A stretch of 64,000 bases of DNA from Paracoccus sp. S3-43. Lineage in GTDB: Bacteria; Pseudomonadota; Alphaproteobacteria; Rhodobacterales; Rhodobacteraceae. The stretch covers positions 1,654,001 to 1,718,000 of the forward strand of contig NZ_CP119082.1 in assembly GCF_029027965.1 (NCBI RefSeq). The letters run 5' to 3'. Position 1 is the stretch's first letter. Each line of letters begins with the position of its first letter. The notes beneath the pieces are model-generated. The model saw nothing but the letters and a program-made list of their open reading frames with translations, was not told the origin of the DNA and did not search any database. This document shows, in pieces, positions 1-10,819 of the stretch. The translations under genes were made by a program, and so were the position numbers.

Positions 1-14
1 CTGGATCGCCCGGA

Positions 15-614
15 TCAGCTGCGGCTGAACCCCGTTCGCGTCTTTTCGACCTGGGCGATGGCGCGGGCGATGGCCTCGCCGATGGTCAGGTGGCTGGTGT
101 CCAGAAGCACCGCATCCGCAGCGGGCTTCAGCGGCGCCGCCGCCCGTTCCCGGTCGCGGCGGTCGCGTTCCTGCAACTGGGCCAGCATCTCGTCGGCATC
201 GGCGCCCAGTTCGGCGGCCCGGCGCTGCGCGCGGACCTGATCCGAGGCGGTGACATACAGCTTGACCGCCGCATCGGGGCAGATCACCGTGCCGATGTCG
301 CGCCCGTCCAGCACCGCGCCGGGTTCCTGCGCGGCAAAGCGATGCTGGAACTCGACCAGGGCCGCGCGCACCTCGGGGATGGCGGCGACGCGGCTGGCGG
401 CTTGCCCGGCTTCCGCGCTGCGCAGGTCGGGGCGGTCCAGGTCGCCCGGCTGCAAGGATCGCGCCGCCGCGACGGGATCGCCGCCCTTGGCGCCGGTCGC
501 GCGATACAGCAGCCCAGTATCCAGGTGGTGAAATCCGAAATGGGCAGCCAGGGCGCGGGCGATGGTGCCCTTGCCGGATGCGGCGGGTCCGTCGATGGCG
601 ATGATGAATGGCAT
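15..614 (-). CDS. cmk: (d)CMP kinase
   Basis: Cytidylate kinase, 199 aa, phosphorylates CMP/dCMP with ATP in the cytosol for nucleotide supply. The P-loop GPAASGKGT lies at residues 9-17 and the family motif DGRDIGT at 103-109. The reading frame is open further upstream, but that extension is low-complexity and overlaps tsf; the ATG at 614 directly precedes the conserved start ([10 protein letters not shown]). It is shorter than the roughly 225-aa E. coli enzyme, as is common in alphaproteobacteria. The gene lies 121 bp downstream of tsf in the same direction, with a hairpin between them, so it may have its own promoter. Function is sure. Confidence 0.95.
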   Translation of the reverse strand: MPFIIAIDGPAASGKGTIARALAAHFGFHHLDTGLLYRATGAKGGDPVAAARSLQPGDLDRPDLRSAEAGQAASRVAAIPEVRAALVEFQHRFAAQEPGAVLDGRDIGTVICPDAAVKLYVTASDQVRAQRRAAELGADADEMLAQLQERDRRDRERAAAPLKPAADAVLLDTSHLTIGEAIARAIAQVEKTRTGFSRS

Positions 615-684
615 GGTCACGCAAGATGTTCTTCGCCCCCACCCATCGCATGACGGGGGGCCAAGGTCCACCCGACCTCCGAGA

Positions 685-715
685 CGCAAAACGCCGGCCC
701 AGGGGGACCGGCGTT
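685..715 (-). terminator. Putative tsf terminator
   Basis: An 8-bp perfect stem (690-697 with 708-715, loop 10 nt) sits just past the tsf stop on the minus strand and is followed by a short run of four T. It fits a weak intrinsic terminator between tsf and cmk. Confidence 0.6.
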
Positions 716-735
716 CGGCAGTCACGGGAACAGGA

Positions 736-1653
736 TCAGGACGATGCGCTGCTGAGGGTCTTGGAGACCTCGGCGGCGAAATCCTCTTCCTTCTTCTCGA
801 TCCCTTCGCCCACGGCGACGCGGGCAAAGCCGGTGATCTCGACCCCGGCTTCCTTCGCGGCCTGTTCGACCGTCAGATCGGGGTTGATGACGAAGGGCTG
901 GCCCAGCAGGGTGTTTTCACCCACGAACCGCTTCATCCGGCCGGGGATGATGTTGTTCTGGATCACGGCCTCGGGCTTCGGCTTGGCGGCAGAGGCGTTT
1001 TCGTCCAGGGCCTTGGCGGTCTGCACTTCCAGCTCGCGCGCCAGCAGCGCCGGATCCAGCGTGGCCTCGGACAGCGACACCGGGTTGGTGGCGGCGATGT
1101 GCATCGCGAACTGCTTGCCGATGGCCTGCGCCTTGTCCGCCGGGCCTTTCAGCGCGACCAGCACGCCGATCTTGCCCATGCCTTCGGTCGCGGCGTTGTG
1201 GACATAGGACACCACCGTATCGCCTTCCAGGACATGCATCCGGCGCAGCGTCAGGTTTTCGCCGATGCGCGCTATGGCGTCGGTCACGACCTCGGACACC
1301 GGCTTGCCGTTCAGATGCGTGGCGCGCAGCACCTCGACATCATCGGCGGTGGTCAGCGCGACATTGGTGATCTCGCGGACGAGCTGCTGGAAATCGGCGT
1401 TCTTGGCGACGAAATCGGTTTCCGAGTTCAGTTCGACGGCGACGCCCCGGCCATCGGTGACCTGCACGCCGACCAGACCTTCGGCGGCGACGCGGTCGGC
1501 CTTCTTGGCGGCCTTGGCCAGACCCTTGGTGCGCAGCCAGTCGACGGCGGCTTCCATGTCGCCGTTCGTTTCCGTCAGCGCCTTCTTGGCGTCCATCATC
1601 CCTGCGCCGGTCGTTTCGCGCAGCTCTTTCACCATCGCGGCGGTGATAGCCAT
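736..1653 (-). CDS. tsf: Elongation factor Ts
   Basis: EF-Ts, 305 aa, the nucleotide exchange factor that regenerates EF-Tu-GTP. The N-terminal UBA-like helical domain (about 1-45) and the signature TDFVAKN (residues 79-85), which contacts EF-Tu, are both clear. Length is slightly above E. coli (283 aa). It lies downstream of rpsB in the usual rpsB-tsf order, with an 85-bp spacer that holds a strong hairpin. The usual follower pyrH is not next to it here but at 35.5 kb. The start at 1653 is preceded by a GGAGA-type ribosome site on the minus strand. Confidence 0.97.
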   Translation of the reverse strand: MAITAAMVKELRETTGAGMMDAKKALTETNGDMEAAVDWLRTKGLAKAAKKADRVAAEGLVGVQVTDGRGVAVELNSETDFVAKNADFQQLVREITNVALTTADDVEVLRATHLNGKPVSEVVTDAIARIGENLTLRRMHVLEGDTVVSYVHNAATEGMGKIGVLVALKGPADKAQAIGKQFAMHIAATNPVSLSEATLDPALLARELEVQTAKALDENASAAKPKPEAVIQNNIIPGRMKRFVGENTLLGQPFVINPDLTVEQAAKEAGVEITGFARVAVGEGIEKKEEDFAAEVSKTLSSASS

Positions 1654-1675
1654 GATCCGTCTCCTTTGATCAACG

Positions 1676-1704
1676 CGTCAGGCGGGAAATATCCCCGCCT
1701 GACG
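1676..1704 (-). promoter_or_regulatory. Intercistronic hairpin, rpsB-tsf
   Basis: A perfect 11-bp inverted repeat (1676-1686 with 1694-1704, 7-nt loop) fills the gap between rpsB and tsf. On the minus strand no T run follows, so it looks like a processing or attenuation hairpin rather than a full terminator. Its descending arm and loop read CGGGGATATTT, the same core as the intergenic element at 5387, 8290 and 22255. Confidence 0.6.
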
Positions 1705-1738
1705 ACAATTCCGTAAATATCGGGGACGCGGGCGCCGG

Positions 1739-2524
1739 TCAGGCGTCGGCGGTCGCCTGTTCCTCGGCCGCGGGCTCGTCCAGCAGCTCGTCGGGGGCAT
1801 CCGACAGCGCGCCCACATCGACGCCAGCGGCGCCCATCTGGGCCGACATGCCGTCAAGCGCGGCGCGGCTGGCCAAGTCGCAATACAGCGCGATGGCGCG
1901 GGCGGCGTCGTCGTTGCCGGGGATGATATAGTCCACGCCTTCGGGCGAGCAGTTGGTGTCGACCACGGCCACGACCGGAATGCCCAGCTTCTTGGCTTCC
2001 AGGATCGCCAGGTCTTCCTTGTTCACGTCGATGACGAACAGCAGATCCGGCAGGCCGCCCATGTGGCGGATGCCGCCCAGCGAGGCTTGCAGCTTGGCTT
2101 GCTCGCGCTCCAGTTGCAGACGCTCCTTCTTGGTGAGTCCTTCGGCGCCGCCCGCCATCGTCTCGTCGATGGCTTTCAGGCGGTTGATCGACTGGGACAC
2201 GGTCTTCCAGTTGGTCAGCGTGCCGCCCAGCCAGCGGTGGTTCATGTAGAACTGGGCCGAGCGTTCGGCCGCATCCGCGATGGGCTTTTGCGCCTGACGC
2301 TTGGTGCCCACGAACAGCACCCGGCCGCCCTTGGCGACGGTGTCGCGCACGACTTGCAGCGCCGCGTCCAGCATCGGCAGCGTCTGGGTCAGATCCAGGA
2401 TGTGGATGCCGTTGCGGTCGCCATAGATGAATTCCGCCATGCGCGGATTCCAGCGCTGCGTCTGGTGGCCATAGTGGACGCCAGCTTCCAAAAGCTGACG
2501 CAGATTGAATTCGGGAAGCGCCAT
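1739..2524 (-). CDS. rpsB: 30S ribosomal protein S2
   Basis: Ribosomal protein S2, 261 aa, a small-subunit protein needed for S1 binding. The N-terminus ([20 protein letters not shown]) and the R-W-N-P-R-M segment that follows are typical. An upstream in-frame extension to 2668 exists but is not S2-like; the ATG at 2524 has AAAGGA upstream on the minus strand. The C-terminal tail beyond residue about 235 is Ala/Glu-rich and longer than in E. coli (241 aa), as in other alphaproteobacteria. First gene of the rpsB-tsf unit; a promoter-like sequence lies about 115-145 bp upstream. Confidence 0.97.
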   Translation of the reverse strand: MALPEFNLRQLLEAGVHYGHQTQRWNPRMAEFIYGDRNGIHILDLTQTLPMLDAALQVVRDTVAKGGRVLFVGTKRQAQKPIADAAERSAQFYMNHRWLGGTLTNWKTVSQSINRLKAIDETMAGGAEGLTKKERLQLEREQAKLQASLGGIRHMGGLPDLLFVIDVNKEDLAILEAKKLGIPVVAVVDTNCSPEGVDYIIPGNDDAARAIALYCDLASRAALDGMSAQMGAAGVDVGALSDAPDELLDEPAAEEQATADA

Positions 2525-2639
2525 TCCATGTCCTTTCCGGTTTGCGCCTGGGGCAGGGTATTCAGGGCGGATGCCCCAACCGGTGGACCATTCGCGGGTG
2601 TCTCCCGCGAGGGCCCGCCCCTGCCTGTGAAGTGTGGGG

Positions 2640-2668
2640 CAAATAGACGCTGCGCCCCGGATTTGCAA
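2640..2668 (-). promoter_or_regulatory. Putative rpsB promoter
   Basis: On the minus strand TTGCAA (2663-2668) is followed after 17 bp by TATTTG (2640-2645). Spacing is ideal for a sigma70-type promoter and the -35 box is good; the -10 box is weak. It would give a leader of about 110 nt before rpsB. Assignment is by inspection only. Confidence 0.4.
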
Positions 2669-2763
2669 GGGCTTTTCCCAGGCCGATCACGTAAAACCTG
2701 AACAACCTGTCAATTGCCCGCCCGGCCCGAGTCGGGCAAGATCGGCCCATCAGGAGGTTTGCG

Positions 2764-3414
2764 ATGATCAACAGCCGGGTCCGCTTTGGGCGGCCATACG
2801 ATTTTCACGAGTTGCTGGCCGATGGCATCGTCCACGCCATCGGCGTGGTGCTGGCGGTGGTCGGGGTCGCCGTGCTGGTCCTCCAGGCCGCGGAATCGGC
2901 CAGCCGGGCCGAGCTTCTGGCCGTCACGGTCTATGGCGGCGGGCTGATCCTGGCGCTTGCGGTGTCGTTCATCTATAACATGCTGCCGCATTCGACATTG
3001 AAGTGGCATCTGCGGCGGGCCGACCATTCGGCGATTTTCATCCTGATCGCAGCGACTTACACGCCGTTCCTGCACAAGGCATCGGGCGACCCGGTGGTCT
3101 TCGCGCTGCTGGTCTGCGTCTGGACGATGGCCGCGCTCGGCGTTGCGCTCAAATGCCTGCTACCGGGGCGCTATGACCGGCTGGCGATCCTGCTGTATAT
3201 CCTGATGGGGTGGAGCGGGCTTGTCGCCATCCGCCCCATCGCCGACAACCTGCCGCCCCTGTCGATGCTGCTGATCGTGATCGGGGGCATCGTCTATACC
3301 GTGGGCGTGATCTTCCACGTCTGGGAAAGGCTGCGGTTCCAGAACGCCATCTGGCACGGTTTCGTGGTGACGGCGGCAGCCCTGCATTACCTAGCGGTGC
3401 TGTCGGCGATCTAG
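2764..3414 (+). CDS. trhA: Hemolysin III/PAQR family membrane protein (TrhA)
   Basis: A 216-aa seven-helix membrane protein of the hemolysin III (PAQR-like) family; bacterial TrhA proteins are implicated in membrane energetics and fluidity homeostasis rather than haemolysis. The family metal-site residues are visible: His24 in helix 1, Ser68 with His76, Asp87 in the WHLRRADHS segment, and the C-terminal HGFVV..LHY histidines. The ATG at 2764 has an excellent AGGAGG at 2752-2757. It is monocistronic, divergent from rpsB, and followed by eda after a 101-bp gap. Family is confident; substrate or ligand cannot be read from sequence. Confidence 0.88.
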   Translation: MINSRVRFGRPYDFHELLADGIVHAIGVVLAVVGVAVLVLQAAESASRAELLAVTVYGGGLILALAVSFIYNMLPHSTLKWHLRRADHSAIFILIAATYTPFLHKASGDPVVFALLVCVWTMAALGVALKCLLPGRYDRLAILLYILMGWSGLVAIRPIADNLPPLSMLLIVIGGIVYTVGVIFHVWERLRFQNAIWHGFVVTAAALHYLAVLSAI

Positions 3415-3515
3415 GTTAGCGATACCAGGATTTGCGCGGCGGGGCGGCAAACCGCTTGCATCGGGGTCCGCCAGCGGGCAGTTTGCCCGCAGATCGCGGA
3501 ACGGAAGGCGGCGCC

Positions 3516-4160
3516 ATGAACCCTGAAATCCAATCGCAAAAGACGCGCGCCTTGTGCGGCCTGGCCCCGGTCATTCCGGTGATCGTGATCAGCAATGCGG
3601 AACGCGCGGAAGGGCTGGCGCAGGCGCTTGTCTCGGGCGGCCTGCCGGTGCTGGAGATCACGTTGCGGTCGGACGCGGCGCTTGACGCCCTCCGGGCGAT
3701 GTCCGCCGTGTCGGGCGGCCATGTCGGCGCGGGCACGGTGCTGACCCCGGACGATGCGAAGCGCGCCAAGGACGCGGGGGCGAGTTTCGCGGTCTCGCCC
3801 GGCCTGACCGACCGGCTGATCGCGGCCTGCGAGGATCTGGAACTGCCGCTGCTGCCCGGCGCCGCCACCGCGTCCGAGGTGATGCGCGCGGCCGATGCGG
3901 GCTATGACATGCTGAAATTCTTCCCGGCCGAGGCGATCGGCGGCGCGCCCGCGCTGAAATCGCTGGCCGGACCCCTGCCCCGGATCAGCTTCTGCCCGAC
4001 CGGCGGCATCACCACGGCCAATGCCGCCAGCTATCTGTCGCTGCCGAACGTGGTCTGCGTCGGCGGAAGCTGGATCGCCGCCGACGCCGATGTCAGCGCC
4101 GAGAACTGGGGCGCGATCCAGGAACGCGCCCATGCCGCATCCCGGCTGAGCCGGGGCTGA
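3516..4160 (+). CDS. eda: 2-dehydro-3-deoxyphosphogluconate (KDPG) aldolase
   Basis: KDPG/KHG aldolase, 214 aa, splits KDPG into pyruvate and glyceraldehyde-3-phosphate in the Entner-Doudoroff route. Catalytic Glu47 (VLEITLRS) and the Schiff-base Lys134 (DMLKFFPAE) are present, as is the FCPTGG phosphate-binding segment. The frame is open back to 3432, but the ATG at 3516 starts the family-like N-terminus and has GGAAGG upstream. Usually eda sits with edd; here the only neighbour is an MFS transporter that starts 3 nt after its stop, so the pair is probably co-translated. 6-phosphogluconate dehydrogenase is encoded elsewhere in the window (42.4 kb). Confidence 0.95.
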   Translation: MNPEIQSQKTRALCGLAPVIPVIVISNAERAEGLAQALVSGGLPVLEITLRSDAALDALRAMSAVSGGHVGAGTVLTPDDAKRAKDAGASFAVSPGLTDRLIAACEDLELPLLPGAATASEVMRAADAGYDMLKFFPAEAIGGAPALKSLAGPLPRISFCPTGGITTANAASYLSLPNVVCVGGSWIAADADVSAENWGAIQERAHAASRLSRG

Positions 4161-4162
4161 TC

Positions 4163-5365
4163 TTGGTCCCCGACGACCGGCGCGCCCGCCGCAACGTGAT
4201 CGTGCTGGTGGCGGCCCAGGCGACCCTGGGCGCGCAGATGTCGGTGATCTTCATCGTCGGCGGCCTGGCCGGGCAGATCCTGGCCCCCAATCCCTGCATC
4301 GCCACCCTGCCCCTGTCGATGATCGTTCTGGGATCGGCGCTGACCGCGCGGCCTCTGGCGCGCTTCATGCAGGCGCGCGGCAGGCAGGCGGGGTTCCTGC
4401 TGGCGGTGCTGGCGGGCGGAGCGGGCGCGGCGCTGGCCGCCTGGGGCCTGTCCGCCGGATCCTTCTGGCTGTTCATGGCCGGGTCGCTGCTGACCGGCAT
4501 CTATATGGCGGCACAAGGATTCTATCGCTTTGCCGCGACCGACCTCGCATCCGAGGATTATGCCCCCCGCGCGATCAGCTGGGTGATGGCCGGCGGGCTG
4601 GCGGCGGCGATCATCGGTCCGGCGGTGGTGCGCGCGACCGATGGCCTGACGGCCGAGCCGTTCCTGGCCACCTATCTCGCGGTGATCGGCCTGAATGCCC
4701 TGGGCCCGTTCCTGTTCGCCTTCCTGGACAGCCCCCGGCCCCAGGCGGCGGTCAGCCAGCAACCCGCGGGCCGCAGCGCGGGCGAATTGCTGCGCCAGCC
4801 GCAGATCGCCGTGGCGATGATCTGCGGCATGGTCGCCTATGCGCTGATGAACCTGGTGATGACCTCGACCCCGCTGGCGGTGGTGGGCTGCGGTTTCGCG
4901 CCCACGGATGTCGCCTCGATCATCAGCTGGCATGTGCTGGCGATGTTCGGCCCCAGCTTCTTCACCGGCCACCTGGTCGCCCGCTTCGGGCCCGAACGGA
5001 TCGTCGCCATCGGCCTGTTCCTTCTGGCGCTGGCCGGGGCCGCCGCGCTGTCGGGGGTTCAGTTGTCGCATTTCTATGCCGCCCTGATCCTGCTGGGGAT
5101 GGGCTGGAACTTCGGCTATATCGGCGCGACCGCCATGCTGAACCGCGCCCACCGGCCCGAGGAACGGGGCCGGGTGCAGGGCCTGAACGACGCGGTGGTG
5201 TTCGGGGGCGTGTTCCTCGCCTCGCTGTCCTCGGGCGGGCTGATGAATTGCAGCGGCGGATCGGTCGTGGCGGGCTGGAACGCGGTCAACCTGGCGATGC
5301 TGCCCTTTCTGGTGCTGGCGGGCGGCGCGCTGATCTGGCTGATGTTGCGCCCGACAGAGGCGTAG
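4163..5365 (+). CDS. MFS transporter
   Basis: A 400-aa major facilitator superfamily protein with about 12 hydrophobic segments and two six-helix halves. The start is a TTG at 4163, two nt after the eda stop, with the ribosome likely coupling from eda. A family-like A-RPLARFMQARGRQAG loop lies between helices 2 and 3. A short Cys-containing stretch (NCSGG) near the C-terminus is unusual. The substrate cannot be told; linkage to eda suggests a sugar acid or metabolite, but that is inference only. A perfect 18-bp palindrome follows the stop codon. Confidence 0.85.
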   Translation: MVPDDRRARRNVIVLVAAQATLGAQMSVIFIVGGLAGQILAPNPCIATLPLSMIVLGSALTARPLARFMQARGRQAGFLLAVLAGGAGAALAAWGLSAGSFWLFMAGSLLTGIYMAAQGFYRFAATDLASEDYAPRAISWVMAGGLAAAIIGPAVVRATDGLTAEPFLATYLAVIGLNALGPFLFAFLDSPRPQAAVSQQPAGRSAGELLRQPQIAVAMICGMVAYALMNLVMTSTPLAVVGCGFAPTDVASIISWHVLAMFGPSFFTGHLVARFGPERIVAIGLFLLALAGAAALSGVQLSHFYAALILLGMGWNFGYIGATAMLNRAHRPEERGRVQGLNDAVVFGGVFLASLSSGGLMNCSGGSVVAGWNAVNLAMLPFLVLAGGALIWLMLRPTEA

Positions 5366-5367
5366 CA

Positions 5368-5385
5368 GCGGGGGCCGGCCCCCGC
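5368..5385. terminator. GC-rich palindrome between convergent genes
   Basis: A perfect 18-bp palindrome begins 3 nt after the MFS stop and lies between the convergent MFS and xseA genes. There is no T run, but the GGATATTT element follows it directly. It probably forms the 3' end hairpin of one or both transcripts. Confidence 0.55.
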
Positions 5386-5386
5386 G

Positions 5387-5414
5387 CCCCCGGGATATTT
5401 CGGCCAAGATGAAG
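5387..5414 (+). repeat. Intergenic GGATATTT element, copy 1
   Basis: Copy of a short element found three times in the window at gene ends: a C/G run, then GGATATTT, a G-rich tetramer and a purine-rich AAGAnGAAG tail. This copy lies on the plus strand between the convergent MFS and xseA genes, right after an 18-bp palindrome. Confidence 0.6.
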
Positions 5415-5415
5415 A

Positions 5416-6969
<1,554 letters not shown>

Positions 6970-7031
6970 GCGTCTTGTTCCCTTTCGCGGCCCAGACTAG
7001 AACGCCGCGACCAGAAGCGAAAGGGCGGCCC

Positions 7032-8288
7032 ATGAACATCCTGATCCTCGGCGGCGGCGGGCGCGAACATGCGCTGGCCTGGGCGATCCGGCAGAACCCG
7101 AAATGCGACCGCCTGATCGTCGCGCCGGGCAATGCGGGCATCGCCAATGTCGCCGAATGCGCCGACCTGAACATCCTGTCCCGCGCCGAAGTGCTGGAAT
7201 TTTCACAGGAAAACGCCATCGACTTCGTGGTGATCGGCCCCGAGGCGCCCCTGGCCGCGGGCGTGTCCGACGCCCTGCGCGATGCCGGTTTCCTGGTCTT
7301 CGGCCCGTCCCAGGCCGCCGCGCAGCTTGAGGCATCGAAGGCCTTCACCAAGGAGATCTGCGATGCCTGCGGGGCGCCCACCGCCGCCTGGGCGCGCTTC
7401 ACCGATGCCGCAAGCGCCCGCGATTACGTCACCGCACAGGGCGCCCCCATCGTGGTCAAGGCCGACGGCCTGGCGGCGGGCAAGGGCGTCACCGTGGCCG
7501 AAACCCTGGATCAGGCCCATCAGGCCATCGACGCCATCTTCGACGGCGAATTCGGCGAAATGTCGGTCGTGATCGAGGAATTCATGGCGGGCGAGGAGGC
7601 CAGCTTCTTCATCCTCTGCGACGGCACCGACTGCCTTCCCATCGGCACCGCCCAGGACCACAAGCGCGTGGGCGACGGCGATACCGGCCCCAATACCGGC
7701 GGGATGGGCGCCTACAGCCCCGCCCCGATCCTGACCGATGCCTTGCAGGCGCAGGTGATGGCGCGGATCGTGCGCCCCACGGTGGCGGAAATGGCCGCGC
7801 GCGGAACCCCTTTCCAGGGCGTGCTTTACGCCGGGCTGATGATCCGGGACCGAGGCGCGCGCCTTGTCGAATACAATGTCCGTTTCGGCGACCCGGAATG
7901 CCAGGTGCTGATGATGCGCCTTGGCGCACAGGTGCTGGACCTGCTGCTGGCCTGCGCCGAGGGGCGACTGGCCGGAACGGCCGTCAACTGGGCCGACGAT
8001 CACGCGCTGACGGTGGTGATGGCCGCGAACGGCTATCCCGGCCACTATGAAAAAGGCAGCGTCATCAAGGGGCTGGACAGCCTGTCCGAAAGCAGTTTCC
8101 AGATGACCTTCCACGCGGGCACCGCCAGCAGGGACGGCGCGGTCATCGCCAGCGGCGGCCGCGTCCTCGCCTGCACCGGTCGCGGCGCGACCCTGGCCCA
8201 GGCGCATCGGCGCGCCTATGCGCAGGTCGACGCGATCGACTGGCCCGGCGGCTTCTGCCGCCGCGACATCGGCTGGCGCGCGCTCTAG
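7032..8288 (+). CDS. purD: Phosphoribosylamine-glycine ligase
   Basis: GAR synthetase, 418 aa, the second step of purine synthesis, joining glycine to phosphoribosylamine with ATP. It begins with MNILILGGGGREHALAW, has the ATP-grasp segment IVVKADGLAAGKGV, the HKRVGDGDTGPNTGGMGAY signature, and NVRFGDPECQ. The ATG at 7032 matches the family N-terminus; the 19-residue upstream extension is not conserved. Length is typical (about 420-430 aa). Divergent from xseA and convergent with prs; other pur genes are not in the window, so it is a stand-alone locus. Confidence 0.97.
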   Translation: MNILILGGGGREHALAWAIRQNPKCDRLIVAPGNAGIANVAECADLNILSRAEVLEFSQENAIDFVVIGPEAPLAAGVSDALRDAGFLVFGPSQAAAQLEASKAFTKEICDACGAPTAAWARFTDAASARDYVTAQGAPIVVKADGLAAGKGVTVAETLDQAHQAIDAIFDGEFGEMSVVIEEFMAGEEASFFILCDGTDCLPIGTAQDHKRVGDGDTGPNTGGMGAYSPAPILTDALQAQVMARIVRPTVAEMAARGTPFQGVLYAGLMIRDRGARLVEYNVRFGDPECQVLMMRLGAQVLDLLLACAEGRLAGTAVNWADDHALTVVMAANGYPGHYEKGSVIKGLDSLSESSFQMTFHAGTASRDGAVIASGGRVLACTGRGATLAQAHRRAYAQVDAIDWPGGFCRRDIGWRAL

Positions 8289-8289
8289 G

Positions 8290-8316
8290 CTTCTTCTTCA
8301 CTCAAATATCCCCGCC
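8290..8316 (-). repeat. Intergenic GGATATTT element, copy 2
   Basis: Read on the minus strand: GGCGGGGATATTT followed by GAGTGAAGAAGAAG. It begins right after the purD stop, between the convergent purD and prs genes. Confidence 0.6.
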
Positions 8317-8343
8317 GGAGGCATCCGACGAGGCAACCGGCAC

Positions 8344-9363
8344 CTACAGGCTGGAATACAGCCCTTCATAGATCGGCAGCAGCGTATCCGTCTCGAACAG
8401 GCTGCTGACCGAGGTGCCGTTCCAGATGTTCAGGATCGCCTGCGCGAACATCGGCGCGGTCGGCACGATGCGGATGTTCGGCGCGGCCTTCACGGCCTCG
8501 GTCGGCTGGATCGAATCGGTGATGACCAGCGACTTCATCACCGACTTGGTGACCCGCTCCACCGCCGGCCCGGACAGCACGCCATGGGTGATATAGGCAT
8601 GGACCTCGGTCGCGCCGCTGTCGGTCAGCACCTGCGCGGCCTTCACCAGCGTCCCGGCGGTGTCGCAGATGTCGTCGACGATGATGCAGACCTTGCCCGC
8701 CACGTCTCCGATCACGGTCATCTCGGCGATCTCGCCCGCCTTCTCGCGGCGCTTGTCAACGATGGACAGGGGCGCGCCGATCCGCGTCGCCAGTTCCCGC
8801 GCGCGGGCCACGCCGCCCACGTCGGGCGACACCACCATCAGATCCTGCATCCGGCCCCGGAAATGATGCTGCACGTCCAGGGCAAAGACCGGCGCGGCAT
8901 AAAGGTTGTCCACCGGAATGTCGAAGAACCCCTGGATCTGGGCCGCGTGCAGATCCAGCGTCAGAACCCGGTGGATCCCCGCCTCGGTCAGCAGGTTCGC
9001 CACAAGCTTGGCGCTGATCGGGGTGCGGGCCTTGGCCCGGCGGTCCTGCCGGGCATAGCCGAAATAGGGGATGACCGCCGTGATCCGCGCCGCCGAGGAC
9101 CGCTTCAGCGCGTCCGACATGATCAGCAGTTCCATCAGGTTGTCGTTCGCCGGGTTCGAGGTCGGCTGGATGATGTACATATCCTCGCCGCGCACGTTCT
9201 CGAACACCTCGACGAAGATCTCCTGGTCGTTGAAGCGCTCCACCCGCGCCTCGCACAGGCTGACATTCATGCCCCGGTGCATCGACATGCGCCGGGCGAT
9301 GGCCGCCGCAAGGGTGCGGTTGGCATTGCCGGAAATCAGCTTGGGTTCGGTCATGACGGGCAT
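8344..9363 (-). CDS. prs: Ribose-phosphate pyrophosphokinase
   Basis: PRPP synthetase, 339 aa, makes 5-phosphoribosyl 1-pyrophosphate from ribose-5-phosphate and ATP for nucleotide, histidine and tryptophan synthesis. Visible features are the GNAN start region, the [10 protein letters not shown] segment, the [11 protein letters not shown] signature and the PRPP-binding loop [12 protein letters not shown] chose the ATG at 9363 (MPVMTEPK), preceded by GAAAGG on the minus strand; an internal ATG at 9354 is the alternative. An extension to 9411 is not conserved. It is adjacent to and convergent with purD, which uses its product pathway. Confidence 0.95.
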   Translation of the reverse strand: MPVMTEPKLISGNANRTLAAAIARRMSMHRGMNVSLCEARVERFNDQEIFVEVFENVRGEDMYIIQPTSNPANDNLMELLIMSDALKRSSAARITAVIPYFGYARQDRRAKARTPISAKLVANLLTEAGIHRVLTLDLHAAQIQGFFDIPVDNLYAAPVFALDVQHHFRGRMQDLMVVSPDVGGVARARELATRIGAPLSIVDKRREKAGEIAEMTVIGDVAGKVCIIVDDICDTAGTLVKAAQVLTDSGATEVHAYITHGVLSGPAVERVTKSVMKSLVITDSIQPTEAVKAAPNIRIVPTAPMFAQAILNIWNGTSVSSLFETDTLLPIYEGLYSSL

Positions 9364-9446
9364 AAAGGGGGCCTTTCGCGTGGATTCGCCAGATTGCGCC
9401 CGCCTTATCACCGGGCTAGCCTGCGGGCAAACCGCGAAGGATCGTC

Positions 9447-10046
9447 ATGGCCACCATCGACTATTATTTCGGAACGATCAGCCCCTGGGCCTATCTGGCC
9501 GGCGACCGGCTGGAACGGATCGCCGACCGCCACGGCGCGACGATCGCCTACAAGCCGCTGGACATCCTTCAGCTTTTCGACCGCACCGGAGGCGTCCGCC
9601 CGGCCGACCGCCATCCCAGCCGGATGGAGTATCGCGCCCAGGAACTGCTCCGCTGGGCCGAATACCTGGGCATGGCGCTGAACCAGAGGCCTGCGTTCTG
9701 GCCGGTGAACATGGCGCCGTCCTCCTATGCGATCATCGCCGCGCAGCAGGCGGGCGGCGGCGATCCGGGCGGACTGGTGCGGGGCTTCCTGCGCGCCGTC
9801 TGGGCCGAGGATCGTGACATCAGCGACGATGCCGTGATCCGCGATGTGCTGGGGGCGCATGGCTTCGATCCTGCCTTGGCGGACAAGGGGCTGTTCATCG
9901 GCGCCGAAACCTATGGCCGCAATCTGGAACAGGCGGTCGAGGCCGGGGCCTTCGGATCCCCCTTCTATATCGTCCGCGAAACGGGCCAGCGGTTCTGGGG
10001 CCAGGACCGGCTGGATTTCCTGGACTGGCACCTGTCCGCGGCATGA
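9447..10046 (+). CDS. DsbA-fold 2-hydroxychromene-2-carboxylate isomerase family protein
   Basis: A 199-aa thioredoxin-fold protein of the HCCA isomerase/kappa-GST group. The N-terminal motif FGTISPWAYLA carries Ser rather than the Cys-X-X-Cys of DsbA, as is usual for glutathione-dependent isomerases of this family. The C-terminal GSPFYIV block with the cis-Pro is also present. No aromatic catabolism genes are nearby, so the naphthalene-pathway name should not be transferred; a glutathione-dependent isomerase or transferase of unknown substrate is the safe reading. It overlaps the next gene by 4 nt (ATGA), so the two are co-translated. Confidence 0.8.
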   Translation: MATIDYYFGTISPWAYLAGDRLERIADRHGATIAYKPLDILQLFDRTGGVRPADRHPSRMEYRAQELLRWAEYLGMALNQRPAFWPVNMAPSSYAIIAAQQAGGGDPGGLVRGFLRAVWAEDRDISDDAVIRDVLGAHGFDPALADKGLFIGAETYGRNLEQAVEAGAFGSPFYIVRETGQRFWGQDRLDFLDWHLSAA

Positions 10047-10819
10047 CCGGCATCCACAAGCGGCACTGGCCCGGCGACAGGGATCGCCCGGCCCTTGCGC
10101 TGCATTGCATGATGGGCAACGCCGCCTATTGGGGGCCGATCGCCGCGCGGCTTGACGGACGGGTCGATCTGTCGGCCTTCGACATGCCGGGCCACGGCCG
10201 CAGCGGGCCCTGGACGGCCCAGCCCGGCGGCCCGGATTTCCACACCGCCGTGACCCGGATCGCCGCCAGCTTCATCGACCGGCCGCTGGATCTGATCGGT
10301 CACAGCCTGGGCGCAACCGTCGCTTTGCGCATCGCCGTGGCCGCGCCCGATGCCGTGCGCAGCCTGACGCTGATCGAACCCGTGCTGTTCGCCGCCGCGC
10401 CGGACCCGGAACAGGCCGCGCGCGACAGGACCATGACGGATCTTCTGGCCCAGGGACAGGCCGAGGACGCCGCGCGCGGCTTCATCGACATCTGGGGGGC
10501 ACAGCCCTTCGATACGCTCCCCCGCCCCGCGCAGCAGACCATGACCGGCCAGATCGGCCTCGCCGCCCAGACGGACGACACTCTGACGCGGGACCGGGCC
10601 GGCATCTTGCGGGACGGAGGGCTGGAATCCATCGAGGCGCCGGTCATGATCATCGCGGGCGAACGCTCTCCCGCCGTGATCCACCGCATTGCCGATGCTC
10701 TGGCCGCCCGTCTTGCGGATGTCGGGCGGGCGGCGGTGCCGGATGCGGGCCACATGCTGCCCCTGACCCATCCCGACCAGACCGCAGGACTGATCGCCCT
10801 GAACCTGGACAGGGCCTAA
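10043..10819 (+). CDS. Alpha/beta hydrolase
   Basis: A 258-aa alpha/beta-hydrolase fold protein. The oxyanion-hole region (ALHCMMGNAAYW), the strand-4 loop FDMPGHGRS and the nucleophile elbow GHSLG with Ser88 are clear; a late AGHMLPLTHPDQ supplies the catalytic His. Substrate is unknown. It starts within the stop of the HCCA-isomerase-like gene (4-nt overlap), and its own stop overlaps by 3 nt the stop of the damaged H-lectin gene on the other strand. Confidence 0.85.
   Translation: MTGIHKRHWPGDRDRPALALHCMMGNAAYWGPIAARLDGRVDLSAFDMPGHGRSGPWTAQPGGPDFHTAVTRIAASFIDRPLDLIGHSLGATVALRIAVAAPDAVRSLTLIEPVLFAAAPDPEQAARDRTMTDLLAQGQAEDAARGFIDIWGAQPFDTLPRPAQQTMTGQIGLAAQTDDTLTRDRAGILRDGGLESIEAPVMIIAGERSPAVIHRIADALAARLADVGRAAVPDAGHMLPLTHPDQTAGLIALNLDRA

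Noticed and set aside
2525..2668. N-terminal extension of ribosomal protein S2
   Set aside because: Not S2-like, contains the leader; the ATG at 2524 has a good ribosome site and the conserved N-terminus.
9447..10046. Naphthalene degradation isomerase (NahD)
   Set aside because: Only the family fold supports it; no aromatic catabolism genes are around, so the specific name was not used.
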